The notes under the pieces were generated by a model. The model saw nothing but the letters and a program-made list of their open reading frames with translations, had not been told where the DNA came from and ran no database searches. A DNA stretch of 64,000 bases from Ambrosia x helenae (taxonomy: Eukaryota; Streptophyta; Magnoliopsida; Asterales; Asteraceae): NCBI GenBank assembly GCA_030844895.1, contig JAUTDX010007100.1, positions 248,001 to 312,000 of the forward strand. Reading direction: 5' to 3'. Every line of letters starts with the position of its first letter. Position 1 is the first letter of the stretch. The translations under genes and the position numbers were made by a program. This document shows positions 12,251-23,516 of the stretch, piece by piece.

Positions 12251-13848
12251 CCTTTATAGGTGGATAGTCGACCGCTCCATCAGACACATAGCTGGGGCCA
12301 CAAAAATTAAGTGGATAGTCAACCCGTCCATCGTGGTTCACATTTTGAAATAACCCTCCGTTAACCTTAGTATAACCTATAAACTCAATATGACAACTCA
12401 ATCAAATTCTATAAATATATTCAACAACTCATGATATATATAGACACACACGCGCACATAGTCATTACCTATGATCCCAGACACCGTCCGTGATCGCCCA
12501 CCATGCTCCGGTCCAAGAACTCGAACTAGCGGGTCATCTTTATTTTCATAATAACTCCCATCCGCTTTCATATTTTTCTCTTCTTCAAGCTATAAAAAAA
12601 ACATTTGTTAAAACAATAGTCTATAATTAAAAAAAAAAAAAAAACTATGCAATTAGATAAAACAATCATTTACCAAATCACGTGCCTCTTCAAACGAATC
12701 ATCATCAAGTTCGTAAAACTTGGTTTCTTTGTTAAGTTTGGCCCTACCGCATAAGTACAACTTGGAACGTGGGTTTCCTAAACTTTTAAATTCTTTGTAT
12801 CTAGATTCAAGTTGAGGCCATATATACTTTTGTTTTAATTTCCTACCACTCCACCCACTACGTCCTACACGGGGTACATGTTTTCTCTTGGCAGCACTCG
12901 CTTTTGCTTTCGCGCTTTTCACCTTCACACAAATAACCAAATGTTAATAATTACTTGCAAACATGAACACATAATAATGAAATTTATCATACTAACAACC
13001 GGTATATAAGTAAATTAACTAAATAAAAGTTCCCAAAAACCATTCTACACAAACAAAGTACTTAAAAAGATTTGGTCGCCAAATCAAGCGCAAGCCACGT
13101 ACATTACTGTGGACTCAACAACAGCTGCACACAACAGACAAATGAAGCGCAAGCCCGCTTTAATGCTGCACATTACAGCAGCAGTGCAGCTGTAACAGCT
13201 GAAATGGCGCTGAAATGCTGAAACAACGCTGAAATGCTGTAACAGCAGCGTCTGAAAGGCGCTGAAACGCTGTAACGGCGCTGAAAACAATTCAAACATA
13301 ATAATAATAATAATAAGCAATTCAATCATACCTTAAATTCTTTGCTAGTTTTTTGTTTAACAAATTCCTCCCAATGATCAGGGTCAATAAATGGAAACTG
13401 ATCACAAGCATCTAGTTCTGTATTTACATATTCTCTAACAAGCTTAGATCTAAAGTTTGTGCCAAGTCTTGTAGCCCACTTCTTCATATACTCTTTCGGG
13501 GCCTCGGTCTGAATCTTCCAGTATTTCTAAATTTTACAAAACACTAAGTAAAATTAATAATTAATAATTTATGAGTATTACAAAACACTAAGTAAAACAT
13601 ACCTTTGTTTCTAACCATAATGCATCAAAATATTTGTCCTCGAATTTGTGCATCTGAATATGAATTGGAAAGGTGTGTTGTACCATCATTCCATACCATG
13701 ACCTTAATCGTGTAAGCAAGGGACCAAACGGCACATTGTCTTTATCGAAATTAATATGTCTTTTGTCCTCCGGTATCTTCTTTGAAAAAGAAGCAATCCC
13801 ACGTTTGGCCTTTTTCTTTTCTTGTCCTTGGGAGTCTTTTTTTGTCAT
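9931..13848 (-). CDS. CACTA second gene: Ptta/En/Spm-type protein with C-terminal Ulp1 (C48) protease, 13 exons
   Basis: Exons read on the minus strand: 13848-13603, 13526-13332, 12922-12674, 12589-12469, 12376-12252, 12159-11905, 11825-11684, 11604-11512, 11444-10993, 10898-10737, 10665-10515, 10441-10346 and 10032-9931, with GT/AG borders. The N-terminal half (WYGMMVQHTFPIHIQMHKFE, KYWKIQTEAPKEYMKKWA, the basic GRSGWSGRKLK region, LGPEHGGRSRTVSG) has the look of plant Ptta/En/Spm transposase-like proteins. A (KP)n/(KT)n linker follows. The C-terminal half is a Ulp1-like cysteine protease with His in SDHWTLLIF, Asp in AYIVDS and Cys in GWECGFMVIKHM. The exon lengths sum to 2389, one more than a multiple of three. 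The surplus base falls at the start of the seventh exon, in a run of five T (minus strand, 11820-11824), so the gene is probably frameshifted unless that junction is spliced differently. It lies downstream of the transposase gene on the same strand. The start codon ATG at 13848 opens the first recognisable domain. Confidence 0.72.
13084..13300. repeat. Intronic CGCTGAAATGCTG minisatellite
   Basis: Degenerate units of (G)CGCTGAAA(T/C)GCTGTAACAG repeat through the intron between the second and third exons of the protease gene. No coding or splice function is visible. Confidence 0.6.
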
Positions 13849-15527
13849 ACCTATGGTTTACATACATACGAAAAAAGTTAACTAGAGCTATTCAACTTAA
13901 AAGATCAAATAATGCACATATACATACTAAGTACAATTAGATAGTCCTACTACACAATGGATTTCTGTTTATATTGAGGGTCGGCCGATGAAGCAAAGGT
14001 GAGTTCTTTGATTATACTAATGATATCTAAAAAGATATGTTATCGACTATAGATATTAACATTTACATGAAAAATTAAAAAGTCCAGTATATGTGACATA
14101 GTAAGATAATTAACTTGTTTATTATTAATAATGACAAAAACAACAGCATTAATTGAGAGGGATCTAGTGAAAGATTGTTTGTTATTGACTCTGTAGTTAA
14201 ATAGTCTCTACTGTTGATCTATTAAGGTCCATCGAGACTTTTTCTAGTTTTTCCTCAATGGCAAATGAATAAATAATGACAAGAACCATGGAACCCACAA
14301 GTAATCATAATCCGACAAACTACACGTGCAATACATTGAAAGGAGATCTGGACCACATTCAATTTTTATATCCTCAACCACATCAAATTACATACAGACC
14401 CAAACATATAAATAATGAAATTTATCAAAAAAGAAAGGTAGGGTTATCATCACCTTCAGAGTAGAACTGAGATGGTGACGGTAACGGTTTGAGATGGTGG
14501 CTGGTCGGCGGAGATGGTGGTTTGTCGTCGTTCTGCTGGACGGTGGAGATGGTAATGGTCGACAGTTATGAGCTGTTGATAGTGTAATGGGGTTTAATTT
14601 GGGGGGAAAGAACCGCTAGGGTGAGTTATGGGGGGAAACTTTTGGGCAACTGGCGGGTTATCAAAACAAGCTGGTTTAATTTGGGGGAGTTTATGTTTTT
14701 TTAATTTTTTACTCTTAAGTTTTTTCCTGTAACATATTTTTATCATAACTTTATTTAAAATACCATACTAAAATTTTCAAGCATGAATTTTATTATATTA
14801 TACATTTAATAGACTTGTAAGTTGAACACTAAAGTGGTAGGTACGTAATTATGATTGTTTTTAGAGGTATGTTGGTCTTACCTTGCTCACATTACAACTG
14901 AGATTATATTGTAATTGATGAAGATGTGATGACAGCCCTCATACTAATCCATTTACATGACACCCCCATTCTGCACCTCCAAATCTACCTCCCAAAAACC
15001 ACTGATCCAACATCTTTTTAGGGATTTAATTTGGTACATGGCCTTAATTTTGAACCACCTTCTTCTTACCATGTCTAAAGAGAAGAGAGAGGCAGTGGTT
15101 GTAGGTGGAGGTGAGCTAATTGAGATGCGATGCGAGGAGGGTGGCGTTGTTTGGTTTTTTAGAGAGATAAAGTTATGGAACTCAGTGACTAAGGCGGCCA
15201 ACGGGCCGCCAACGCCTGTACCGACTGTGGTGGCTGTGACATATGAGGTGGAGGTGTTTAGGGACCTACAACTTTGCAATAGTAATCTTTAACTTTAACA
15301 ATATAAAAGATGAAGCTATGGTGATAAATGATAATGAGAAAGGAGGATAGAAAAGGAAAACAAAAATACCAGATACCACTTTTAGTTTTACTGTGGGCAA
15401 CTTAACGCTCTATTCTTTTTATAATATTTGAATCTTTGAATTTTAAATTTCGTAAATATCTTCATAATAAATGGATTAGTGGTAAAAGAATTTAGTTATA
15501 TTTAAAGTTACTATATATAGTATATAG
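13849..15527. other. Region between the two CACTA genes; one unassigned ORF
   Basis: This stretch should hold the promoter and 5' UTR of the protease gene and the 3' flank of the transposase gene. GGTGG/GATGG-rich sequence occupies 14470-14650. Overlapping frames at 14953-15292 are open on both strands; the plus-strand frame contains MSKEKREAVVVGGGELIEM. I do not recognise a family for it, and it could be a captured host exon or a chance frame. Confidence 0.35.
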
Positions 15528-15728
15528 TAGAAATGAACATGGTATCGGTCCGGTACTAAAATTTCTCAAAAGTGGGTACCAGTATCGGTATTTGAACGTA
15601 AAAATAAAAAACGTGGGTATCGAACCGGTACCGGTACCGAAAACCAAAAATGTGGGTACCGGTAGTGATACCGAAATTGATTCGGTACCGGTTCGGTACC
15701 GATACCCGGTACCATTTGCTCATCCCTA
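15528..15728 (-). mobile_element. hAT-type miniature element of the TAGGGATGAGCA family
   Basis: The 201-bp element has ends TAGAAATGAACATGG and the inverse of TAGGGATGAGCAAATGG. Imperfect 8-bp target duplications GTATATAG and GTATACAA (6 of 8 identical) flank it. The interior is dense in GGTACCG units. Its end sequence, size and repeat style match the element at 23311-23508. Confidence 0.75.
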
Positions 15729-16138
15729 GTATACAACAGCAACTTACAGACTAATGAAATTGTTTGTAAAATACAGAGTAACATGGTATTTATTTATACG
15801 ATAATTTTAGACAATTGTGCAAAGTAATGTGACATCTTTATAATCATTTTCTTATATAAAATACAGCTTCTCCATTTAAGTTATGCTAAAAGTATATAAT
15901 TATTAAACGATATCAATTCAATTCACTCAAAACACGGCTTATTAAACATAAAAAAACTAATAAAGTACCTGTAAAAAAGTTTCAAATGACACCATAAGAA
16001 ATCGACAATGTCTCCAAACAGAAATAACCAAACACATCTTTTTTTTATCTTCATTATTTTCATTATCCTGCATAAAAAATTATATTAATAAATCAGATAT
16101 TAAATTAAGAATATGCATACATTATATTAACGTATCGA

Positions 16139-19100
16139 CTATATCAAACCTTCAACATAAATTCCATCAGTGTCATCACGTACGTATGTGGTGCGCTTAA
16201 TGTTGTCGTGATTACCCGGTTCAATACCAACCGAAAATGGTGGTAGATCATCAAAGTGGTCGTATTCCTCCTCGTTAATTACATTATCAACACCAAGAAT
16301 ACGTCGTTTACCTTGCAAGACAATGTGGTATCTTGGTTTGCTCGGGTCTTTGACATAGAAAACTTGTTTGACATGCTTTGCCAGAACGAATGGTTCAGAT
16401 TTATAGCCATCAGTTGTAAGATCGACAAGTGTAAAACCATATTTGTCAACTTGAACACCTGTACTGTTATTCACCCACTTACATTTGAACAAAGGAATAG
16501 TGAAATCATAATAGTCCAACTCCCAAATTTCTTGTATGACACCATAATAAGAATTTTTGGCGATTTTTATCATTGTATCATGACGCCGTCTGTTGAACTC
16601 GGTCGTTGATGCTATTATTGTAACTCCACTATTTTGCACGACACTTTTTTTATCTTGAACACTTGTGTAAAACGTATAGCCATTAATGTCGTACCCTTGA
16701 GAAGATTCAACTATACACTTTGGACCCTCTCCTAACCTTTTCACAGTTTCATTAACATTAGTTTCTGCAACCCTCCTTTCCATCCACTTCGATAACTCTT
16801 TGTTTTGAGTGTTTATGTACCATATATCATCTTTACCTGGGTATGTCGATCGTAACATGTCCATGTGTTCATTAACATACGGAGCAAGGCATGTCATGTG
16901 TTTTAGGACCACTAAATGTGCATCTTGTCTATCTTTATGTAATGGCATGATTGGTTTCATACCAATTACTGCCCGACCCTCAAGTCGATCCGAATGACGA
17001 GTTTTAGGAACACCAACACTGTCGCCACCATCCATATAGCCTATGAAAAAAAACAAATTAATATATTGTAACTTAACACTAATGTATGTATATATTTTAT
17101 AATATTATTAGATATTATTAATAGCATTACCTTGGCAGAACTCAATCACCTCTTCAGAAGTATAACCTTCAATAATACTGCCTTCTGGTCGATTAAAGTT
17201 TCTCACAAAACCTTTCAATACACCCATATATCTCTCAAAAGGGTACATGTATCGTAGAAATACAGGACCACAAGCTTTAATCTCTTGAACGATATGAGAT
17301 ATTAAGTGAACCATTACATCAAAAAATGATGGTGGAAAATACATTTCTAGTTCACAAAGGGTGACATAAATGTCCTTTTGCCATTGATCCAAGTCTTCTT
17401 TGTCAATAACCTTTGAGTGAATGTTGTTAAAAAACAAACAAAGCTTTATAATTGTATGTCGAACGTTATCTGGTAACAATCCACGGATTGCGATAGGAAT
17501 CATATGTGTCATCAAAACATGACAATCATGAGACTTCATTCCAATCAATTTAGAATCTTTGATCGACACCAGTCTTTTAATGTTTGCTGAATAAGCTGAT
17601 GGAACCTTAATTTCATGTAAACATTGACAAAACTGTCTTTTTTCTTCTTTTGTTGTATTATAACAAGCAGGTGGCAGATAAATGCGGTCGCCTCTTTGTT
17701 CCGGAGCAAGATCTTTACGTATATTCAAAAGTACCATGTCTTTTCGGACATTAATCCCATCTTTAGTTTTACCAGGAATATTTAACAGTAAGCCTATCAA
17801 GCTTTCGCATACATTTTTTTCTATATGCATCACATCTAGACAATGTCGAACATCTAAATGTCTCCAGTAAGGTAAATCCCAAAAGATTGACTTTCTTTTC
17901 CAGTTAATTCCTTCCTCAACACGAGATCTTTTTCCCAACACACTAGTTAGATTTTCAACTCGTGAAAATGCATCGAATCGTGTCCTGATCGTTCCGTCCT
18001 CAATCTCTCCATTAAACTCATCTTTTTTCTTCCTTAATTTGTGACCTTTCGGAAGGAATCTTCGATGTCCCATGTATACAGTTTTTTTGCAATTTTTTAA
18101 CCATATTGAGTTTGTATCATCTTCACAAACAGGACACGCTTTTTTACCCTTCGTGCTGTATCCTGACAAGTTACCATATGCTGGAAAATCATTTATAGTA
18201 CAGAAGATCATGGCACGCAGTTGAAAGTGTTCTTTCTTATATGCGTCGTATACGTCTACACCTGAATCCCACAGAGTTTTTAGGTCATCAATCAAAGGAG
18301 ACAAATACACATCAATATTATTACCAGGTTGTCTCGGACCCTGAATCAACAATGACATCATAATGTATTTTCTTTTCATGCATAACCACGGTGGAAGATT
18401 GTAGATGCATAAAAGAACCGGCCATGTACTATGACGAGTGCTCATGTTCCCGAACGGATTGATCCCATCTGAACTAAGCCCAAACCGTATGTTTCTCGCC
18501 TCCCTCCCGAACTCTGGATACTTGTTATCAATGGTTCTCCACTGAGGAGAATCCGCCACATGTCTTAGTTTTTCATCAATTATACGTTCATCTGAATGCC
18601 AACGTAATAATTTTGCTTCTTCTTCATTTGAAAATAACCTTTTCAGTCTCGGTATTATGGGGAGATACCACAAAATTTTAGCCGGCGGTCCATTTTTTAT
18701 CACATCATCGTCAACTTTGTCTGAATCTTTTTTCCGCTTATACCTCGATGCACCGCACTTAACACATGCATGTTCATTTGCATATTGATTTCTATACAAC
18801 ATACAATTATTTGGACATGCATGTATTCTTTCAACTTCCAATCCCATTGGACACATTAGCTTTTTTGCTTGGTATGTCGAAATTGGTAATTCGTTGTCTT
18901 CCGGAAGCATATTATGCAAAAGCACTAATAGTTCTGTGAAACTCTTATCGCTCCATCCATTCTTCGACTTTAAGTTAAACAACTTCAACAAAGCATCAAA
19001 TTTCTGAAATTTAGAACCTGCATATAATGGTTTTTCTGCATCTTCAAATAGGTGTTGTAAATTTTCTTTTTCGTCATCACCCATATTAGTCTCCATGTCA

Positions 19101-19474
19101 TGGAACATTTCATTCAAGTTGTCATTGGGGCCATTTGAGTCGTCGTCATCATCATCAGGGTGTACTGAGTCGTTGTTGTATGTACTATCATTAATGTGTA
19201 AAGTAGTCGACGACGTGCTAAAATCAACTAGTGATTCTCCATGCCTTGACCAACAATTGTATCCGGCCATAAAACCATTTTCGAACAAATGTAACTCTAT
19301 TTCATCGGTACCCGTGTAATATTTAAAGTTTTCACATTTTGAACAAGGACAACAAATTGATCGACTTCCTTTATTCACGCGATTTGCTTCGGCAGTCGTA
19401 ATAAAACTTCTAACACCCAATGTATAAATTTCTGATAATCGTGAAGTTTTATACATCCAATTTTCACGATCCAT
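16139..19474 (-). CDS. TNP2-type CACTA transposase, two exons
   Basis: This DDE transposase cuts at CACTA termini. Exon 1 is 19474-17131 and exon 2 is 17040-16139; the junction reads EFCQ-GYMDGG with GT/AG borders, giving about 1081 residues, a normal size for the family. An alternative donor at 16149 would end the protein a few residues earlier. Domains in order: an N-terminal transposase-associated zinc region (about residues 1-80, CCPCSKCENF), a CPVC/CxxC-containing central transposase_21 domain with candidate catalytic Asp in FGLSSDGINPFG and TINDFPAYGNLSG, a DUF4218-like block (LPDNVRHTIIKLC to FERYMGVLKGFVRN), and a DUF4216-like block in exon 2 (FKCKWVNN, PFVLAKHVKQVFYV). I see no stop or frameshift in the reading frame. 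This is the best-preserved transposase in the window. MDRENWMYKT is a typical start for the family. Confidence 0.9.
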
Positions 19475-19776
19475 CTGAAATATAATTTACATATATACAC
19501 ACATATCATACATACAAATATTCATAAATATATAAACATTTATGACATAGAAGACAATCAAATTCAAAAATGTACACAATAATTAGTATGGAGGAGATTT
19601 TTTCCCAAGTACCATATTTTGGTATGTAGTACCGAATTGTTGGATTTAAAGAGTTTTTTTCAGTAGTTTCCATAAAAAATCTTGGTTGATAAAATTCTCA
19701 ATCATTATTCACAATTTAAATTATTTCTTATCGGCAATTCAAAAACCAAAACAACAATCACTACATATGTTAAGAC

Positions 19777-20081
19777 CAAGGTTTTCAGAACCGGACCGGA
19801 CGTCGAACCGGACCCCCGGCCGGTTCACCGGTCCAACCGGTCCGACCGGTCCAACGAACCGGCCAAAAAACAAAAAAAATTAAAAAAAAATAAAAAAAAT
19901 ACAAAAAACCGGTCCAACCTCCCGGTTTTCCGGTCCGACCTCCCGGTTTTCCGGTTCGACCGGCCGGTTCACCGGTCCGAAGCCGGTTCACTGCACCAGC
20001 GGTCCGAACACCCGAACCGGACCGGTCCAGGCCCCGGAGCCCGGTCCGACCGGCCGGTCCGGTCCGGTTTTCAAAACCATG
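19777..20081. mobile_element. hAT-type miniature element, GC-rich ACCGG family
   Basis: The 305-bp element has ends CAAGGTTTTCAGAACCGG and the inverse of CATGGTTTTGAAAACCGG, the same pair of ends as at 8922-9011 in swapped order. Target duplications GTTAAGAC (19769-19776) and ATTAAGAC (20082-20089) match at 7 of 8 bases. The interior is a dense field of ACCGGTCC units and two TCCCGGTTTTCCGGT repeats. The open frames across it are an artefact of the repeats. Confidence 0.85.
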
Positions 20082-20297
20082 ATTAAGACTTCTTGAATGT
20101 GTCCTTGTCACTTTTTAAAGCTTAGCATAGATGAATATATATTTATTTTAAAAATAAATATATATGGTCTGACAACTAAAATATTCAACAAGATTAATTT
20201 TATTTATGTGATTTTCTATAATTGATGTATATGCCAAAATAGTGATGATTATTTAAAAATAATAAAAAAAGAAGATCATAGTAACTTACATGAAACA

Positions 20298-20300
20298 ACT

Positions 20301-20347
<47 letters not shown>
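20298..20347. repeat. Poly-A tract
   Basis: A run of close to 50 A. It could be the tail of a retroposed sequence, but nothing upstream is recognisable as one. Confidence 0.8.
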
Positions 20348-20348
<1 letters not shown>

Positions 20349-21362
20349 ACTGATACGCTTGGAAAAACCGAAAAACTTGGAATAATAAACTTTATTAGGT
20401 GAAAGATGAATTCAACAACACAGTATCAAACAAGGTTCGTAAATTGGAGTTTAAGAGTCAAAATCTTGAAAAAGAAATTGAGATTCAAAACTCTTAAGTT
20501 CTGAATTGTGCAAGATCATAAACATCCCTTGCCATGTCTAAATTACAAAAAGCACACCAGAGTACATCGTAATTAGGAATTTAGGGAGAGCAAAGTAATA
20601 TTCAAGTGGCCACTAATCAAACAATTATTCTTTATGTGACCTAAATCAACAAAATAATCAATTGTGCAAAGAGATGTTACCAGACGCGAATGGATATCCA
20701 ATTGACTCGTTCTCTATATCCAATTGACTCGTTCTCTCTGTGACAGATACACAAAACAAACGATAAATAACGAAACAAAGGATGAGTTGCTTGAGCTCGG
20801 GAGAAAATGATCAAACTCACAAACACTTTATACCAATCGTTTTCGTGTGTAGAAGATGAGTTTGCGGGAAGAACACGGTCGATTTTTGTATGTTAGAAAA
20901 GAAAAAGATTAGGCTTCTCTTAAAATTTTGGGATGAGAAATCGTTTTGCTTAATGAAATGCATCAAATTAAAGCTATCAGAAGATAACACAAGAAACGCT
21001 CTGTTTACTCTTTCATAACTTTAGACTTCTTTTACTTAAAAAAAAAAAAAGCTTTAGACTTCTTTTACTTAAAAAAAAAAGCTTTAGAATTATTTAATGA
21101 AGAAAGTAACTAATTAGAAAAAAATGCGGCCGCCTTTATGGACTTTTTCATGCCCAACGTTCAAATAATTCTTGAAAAAAAGGATCTTGAACAAGTGTCA
21201 CTAACCTAAAAGTATTGACCAAAGGCAAAAGGTTAAAGTCAAAGCATCTCTTATAAAACTAAGATGTTTATGTATTGACCACGTATACCATTTATATAAT
21301 TCAATTTTAAAATTAAGAATATTTTGTTTTAAAGGTATATCTATCCATGTATGGTTAGTTAT
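20348..21362. other. CACTA 5' region, no gene recognised
   Basis: AT-rich sequence between the poly-A tract and the hAT insertion. It includes a 22-bp direct duplication around ATCCAATTGACTCGTTCTCT (20696-20738) and a repeat of AGCTTTAGACTTCTTTTAC (about 21020-21085). It probably contains the promoter and 5' UTR of the transposase gene. Confidence 0.4.
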
Positions 21363-22182
21363 CAGGGCCGCCCCTGAAAATTCAAGTGCCGGGACTAAAC
21401 TATAAAAATTGTGCCCCTTAGCTTTAGTACTACCGGGACTAACGATAGAGGAAAAATATCCTCTTGGGGGAGGTTATGAGTTCGAATTCCACAAAGGGTG
21501 AAAATATAAACGGGTGAAAGTTTGACAATTAAATTTTTTTTTACCTCATAACAAAAATAAAATTTAAAAAGGAAGTCAAAAAAAAAAAAAAAAAAAAAAA
21601 AACCAGTAAAAAGCAAAAACAACTAAGGGTATGTTTGGTAAAAGTAGCTGGTAGCTGGAGGCTAGAAGCTGGTGGCTGTTGCTGTAGCTTTTTAAATATA
21701 TTTTGGTGTTTGGCAAAATAGCTGAAGTTTTAAATAAAATTTATAAAATGACCAATGGACATTAACTAAAAACTTGTATGCATGTTTTTTTATTTTTCAT
21801 GATAGAATGGGTATTTGTTTCATTTACTCACTAAAAGCTTGTAGTTACTAGGAGTTTTTTTTATAACGCTAGTACTAGTAGCTTTTCAATATAAAACTTT
21901 TTCTCCTAATCTAAAAGTTTCAAGCTCCTTCAACCAAACAAAACTTTGTATTGAGTATGAGCTTTTTCTTCAAAACTTCTTGCCAAACATACCCTAAGTG
22001 TGAGCCCTTTTCATTTCATCTTCTTCATCCTCTTTAGTCCTACACTCATTAATAAACATGCAATTTTTTTTCTCAAACCATTTCATTTTCTTCTTTAATT
22101 CACTGTTAAGAAAACTTGGATTGTCAGAGGGTCAATGTGCCCGGGCCGGGAGTCCTCCCCGCACCCTTAAGGGTCGGCCCTG
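21363..22182. mobile_element. Non-autonomous hAT element
   Basis: The 820-bp element starts CAGGGCCGCCCCTGAAAATT and ends with the inverse of CAGGGCCGACCCTTAAGGG. Target duplications TTAGTTAT (21355-21362) and TTAGTTAC (22183-22190) match at 7 of 8 bases. It contains no transposase. A Tourist element is inserted inside it. Confidence 0.85.
21627..21994. mobile_element. Tourist-like (PIF/Harbinger) miniature element
   Basis: The 368-bp element has ends GGGTATGTTTGG and CCAAACATACCC and a 3-bp target duplication TAA at both sides (21624-21626, 21995-21997). It lies inside the hAT element, which lies inside the CACTA element. Confidence 0.88.
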
Positions 22183-22279
22183 TTAGTTACACACCACGTT
22201 TACCCTTTATATAATTAAAACTTTATTATTGTAGGTAATGAAGGAAGAAGAAAATAAATTTTTTAAATATATCCATTTG

Positions 22280-22537
22280 AGCATAAGATGCGGTTGTGGG
22301 AACCGCATCTCTTGGCGCTGGTGCTTTTTCATGTAATGCATAAGATGCGGTTGTGAGTAAAACCGCATCTCTAGGTGCAACTCTTTTTCCAATATAATGT
22401 ATAAGATGGGATTGTGTGAAGAAACGCATCTTTTGGTGTTGTTTTTTTTAAAATAAGTCTATAAGATGCGGTTGAGATAGTGAACCGCACCTTATAGTTT
22501 TTGCCATTTGCATCTTTTGATCATATGTGTACTAGTG
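22280..22537. repeat. Right subterminal repeats and terminus of the CACTA element
   Basis: Four inverted pairs AGATGCGGTT...AACCGCATCT (some degenerate) are spaced at about 65-70 bp and are followed by the ACTAGTG terminus. The organisation parallels the left end. Confidence 0.82.
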
Positions 22538-22622
22538 ACGGTGCCTGATGATTGACTTTAGAAGCGGCAGCTTATGAGTTTGAGGCCAGATCTAATAGCG
22601 GCGCGACGGCGAGACACGGCGA

Positions 22623-22776
22623 CAGGGGCGGATCTAGGGGCTTTTAGGGGGTTCCCAGGAACCCCCTCGGTTTGGAAAAAATTGAAAAATTTAGTGGAAA
22701 ATTTCAAAAAATTAGTGAAAATCATTGAAAATCTACGAAAGGAACCCCCTGGAAATCCGTCCTGGATACGCCACTG
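22623..22776. mobile_element. hAT-type miniature element, CAGNGGCGGATC family
   Basis: The 154-bp element starts CAGGGGCGGATCTAGG and ends with the inverse of CAGTGGCGTATCCAGG. An exact 8-bp target duplication CACGGCGA lies at 22615-22622 and 22777-22784. A relative lies at 43179-43343. Confidence 0.88.
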
Positions 22777-23310
22777 CACGGCGATTGGTGTGTTTTCTTT
22801 CCAGCTTGCCTTTTGTTGTTGTCTTTATTTTTGTTTTTAATGGTCCCATCATCACATTCTTTTGTTCAACTTCTAAAGCAATTTACATCTTAAACCGTAT
22901 TTTACTACTTGGGTGTTACTTGAATAATGTTTTTTATATTGTGATTTCTTTGTTATTCGGATGATTTGGAGGGATGAGTTGTTGCCTGCCAGTTGTTTAA
23001 TGAAATGTTTTGGGTTGTATGTTGCATATGTTGCATTTTGCTTCTTATATATGTTTTTTACGGCTTCTGGTGTTGTAATTGGGTGACATGTTGATTTGTA
23101 TATTTGGCTTCAATTGTTTTCATCAAGCCCAAAAAAATATTTGGCAACTATTAACCGTTCTGTAAATTAAACCGAGGGTGGTAGTCTATAATTACTTTCT
23201 TATAGTAAACAATTACTTTATGACATACAAACTAGAAAATAGAAAATAAGAAGGAAATATTTAGATGTTTTCGGTACATACCTTAAAGTTGTTTGAACTA
23301 AGTTGCTAAC

Positions 23311-23508
23311 TAGGGATGAGCATACAAGGCCGAATACCGATCCCGTCCCGCCCCGATCCCGATACCGTACCGAACCAATACCGAACCGAGCTGTACCGTA
23401 CCGTACCGTATGTGTTCGGTATTGGTATTGGTTTTTTGAACTTTTCGGTATCGGTATTGTCGGGATCGGTATCGGTTCGGTACCGATACCGTCCAAAACT
23501 CATCCCTA
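23311..23508. mobile_element. hAT-type miniature element, TAGGGATGAG family
   Basis: The 198-bp element starts TAGGGATGAGCATAC and ends CTCATCCCTA, with exact 8-bp duplications TTGCTAAC at 23303-23310 and 23509-23516. The interior is made of CGGTAC/CCGATACC units, which explains the open frames across it. Confidence 0.9.
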
Positions 23509-23516
23509 TTGCTAAC

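Larger units (their letters stand above)
9120..22537 (-). mobile_element. CACTA (En/Spm) transposon with TNP2 and Ulp1-protease genes
   Basis: The right end, read on the minus strand, begins CACTAGTACACATATGATC (22537 leftwards). The left end reads TACACAAAAGACCAAAAGAT from 9126, which aligns with the right end after its CACTAG, but the CACTAG itself is not recognisable at the left. Both ends carry multiple AGATGCGG repeats in both orientations (9146-9362 and 22286-22497), as expected of subterminal transposase sites. Two minus-strand genes lie inside. Nested insertions sit at 15528-15728, 19777-20081 and 21363-22182. The left border is therefore approximate, and no 3-bp target duplication could be confirmed. 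The lost left terminus suggests that the element can no longer excise by itself. Confidence 0.85.

Noticed and set aside
13084..13329. 81-codon minus-strand ORF
   Set aside because: It lies in an intron of the CACTA gene and consists of a minisatellite.
19682..20111. ORFs with repeated RTGPAGRTG-type peptides, and similar ones at 23218-23516
   Set aside because: They are translations of GC-rich repeats inside hAT miniature elements and have no protein features.
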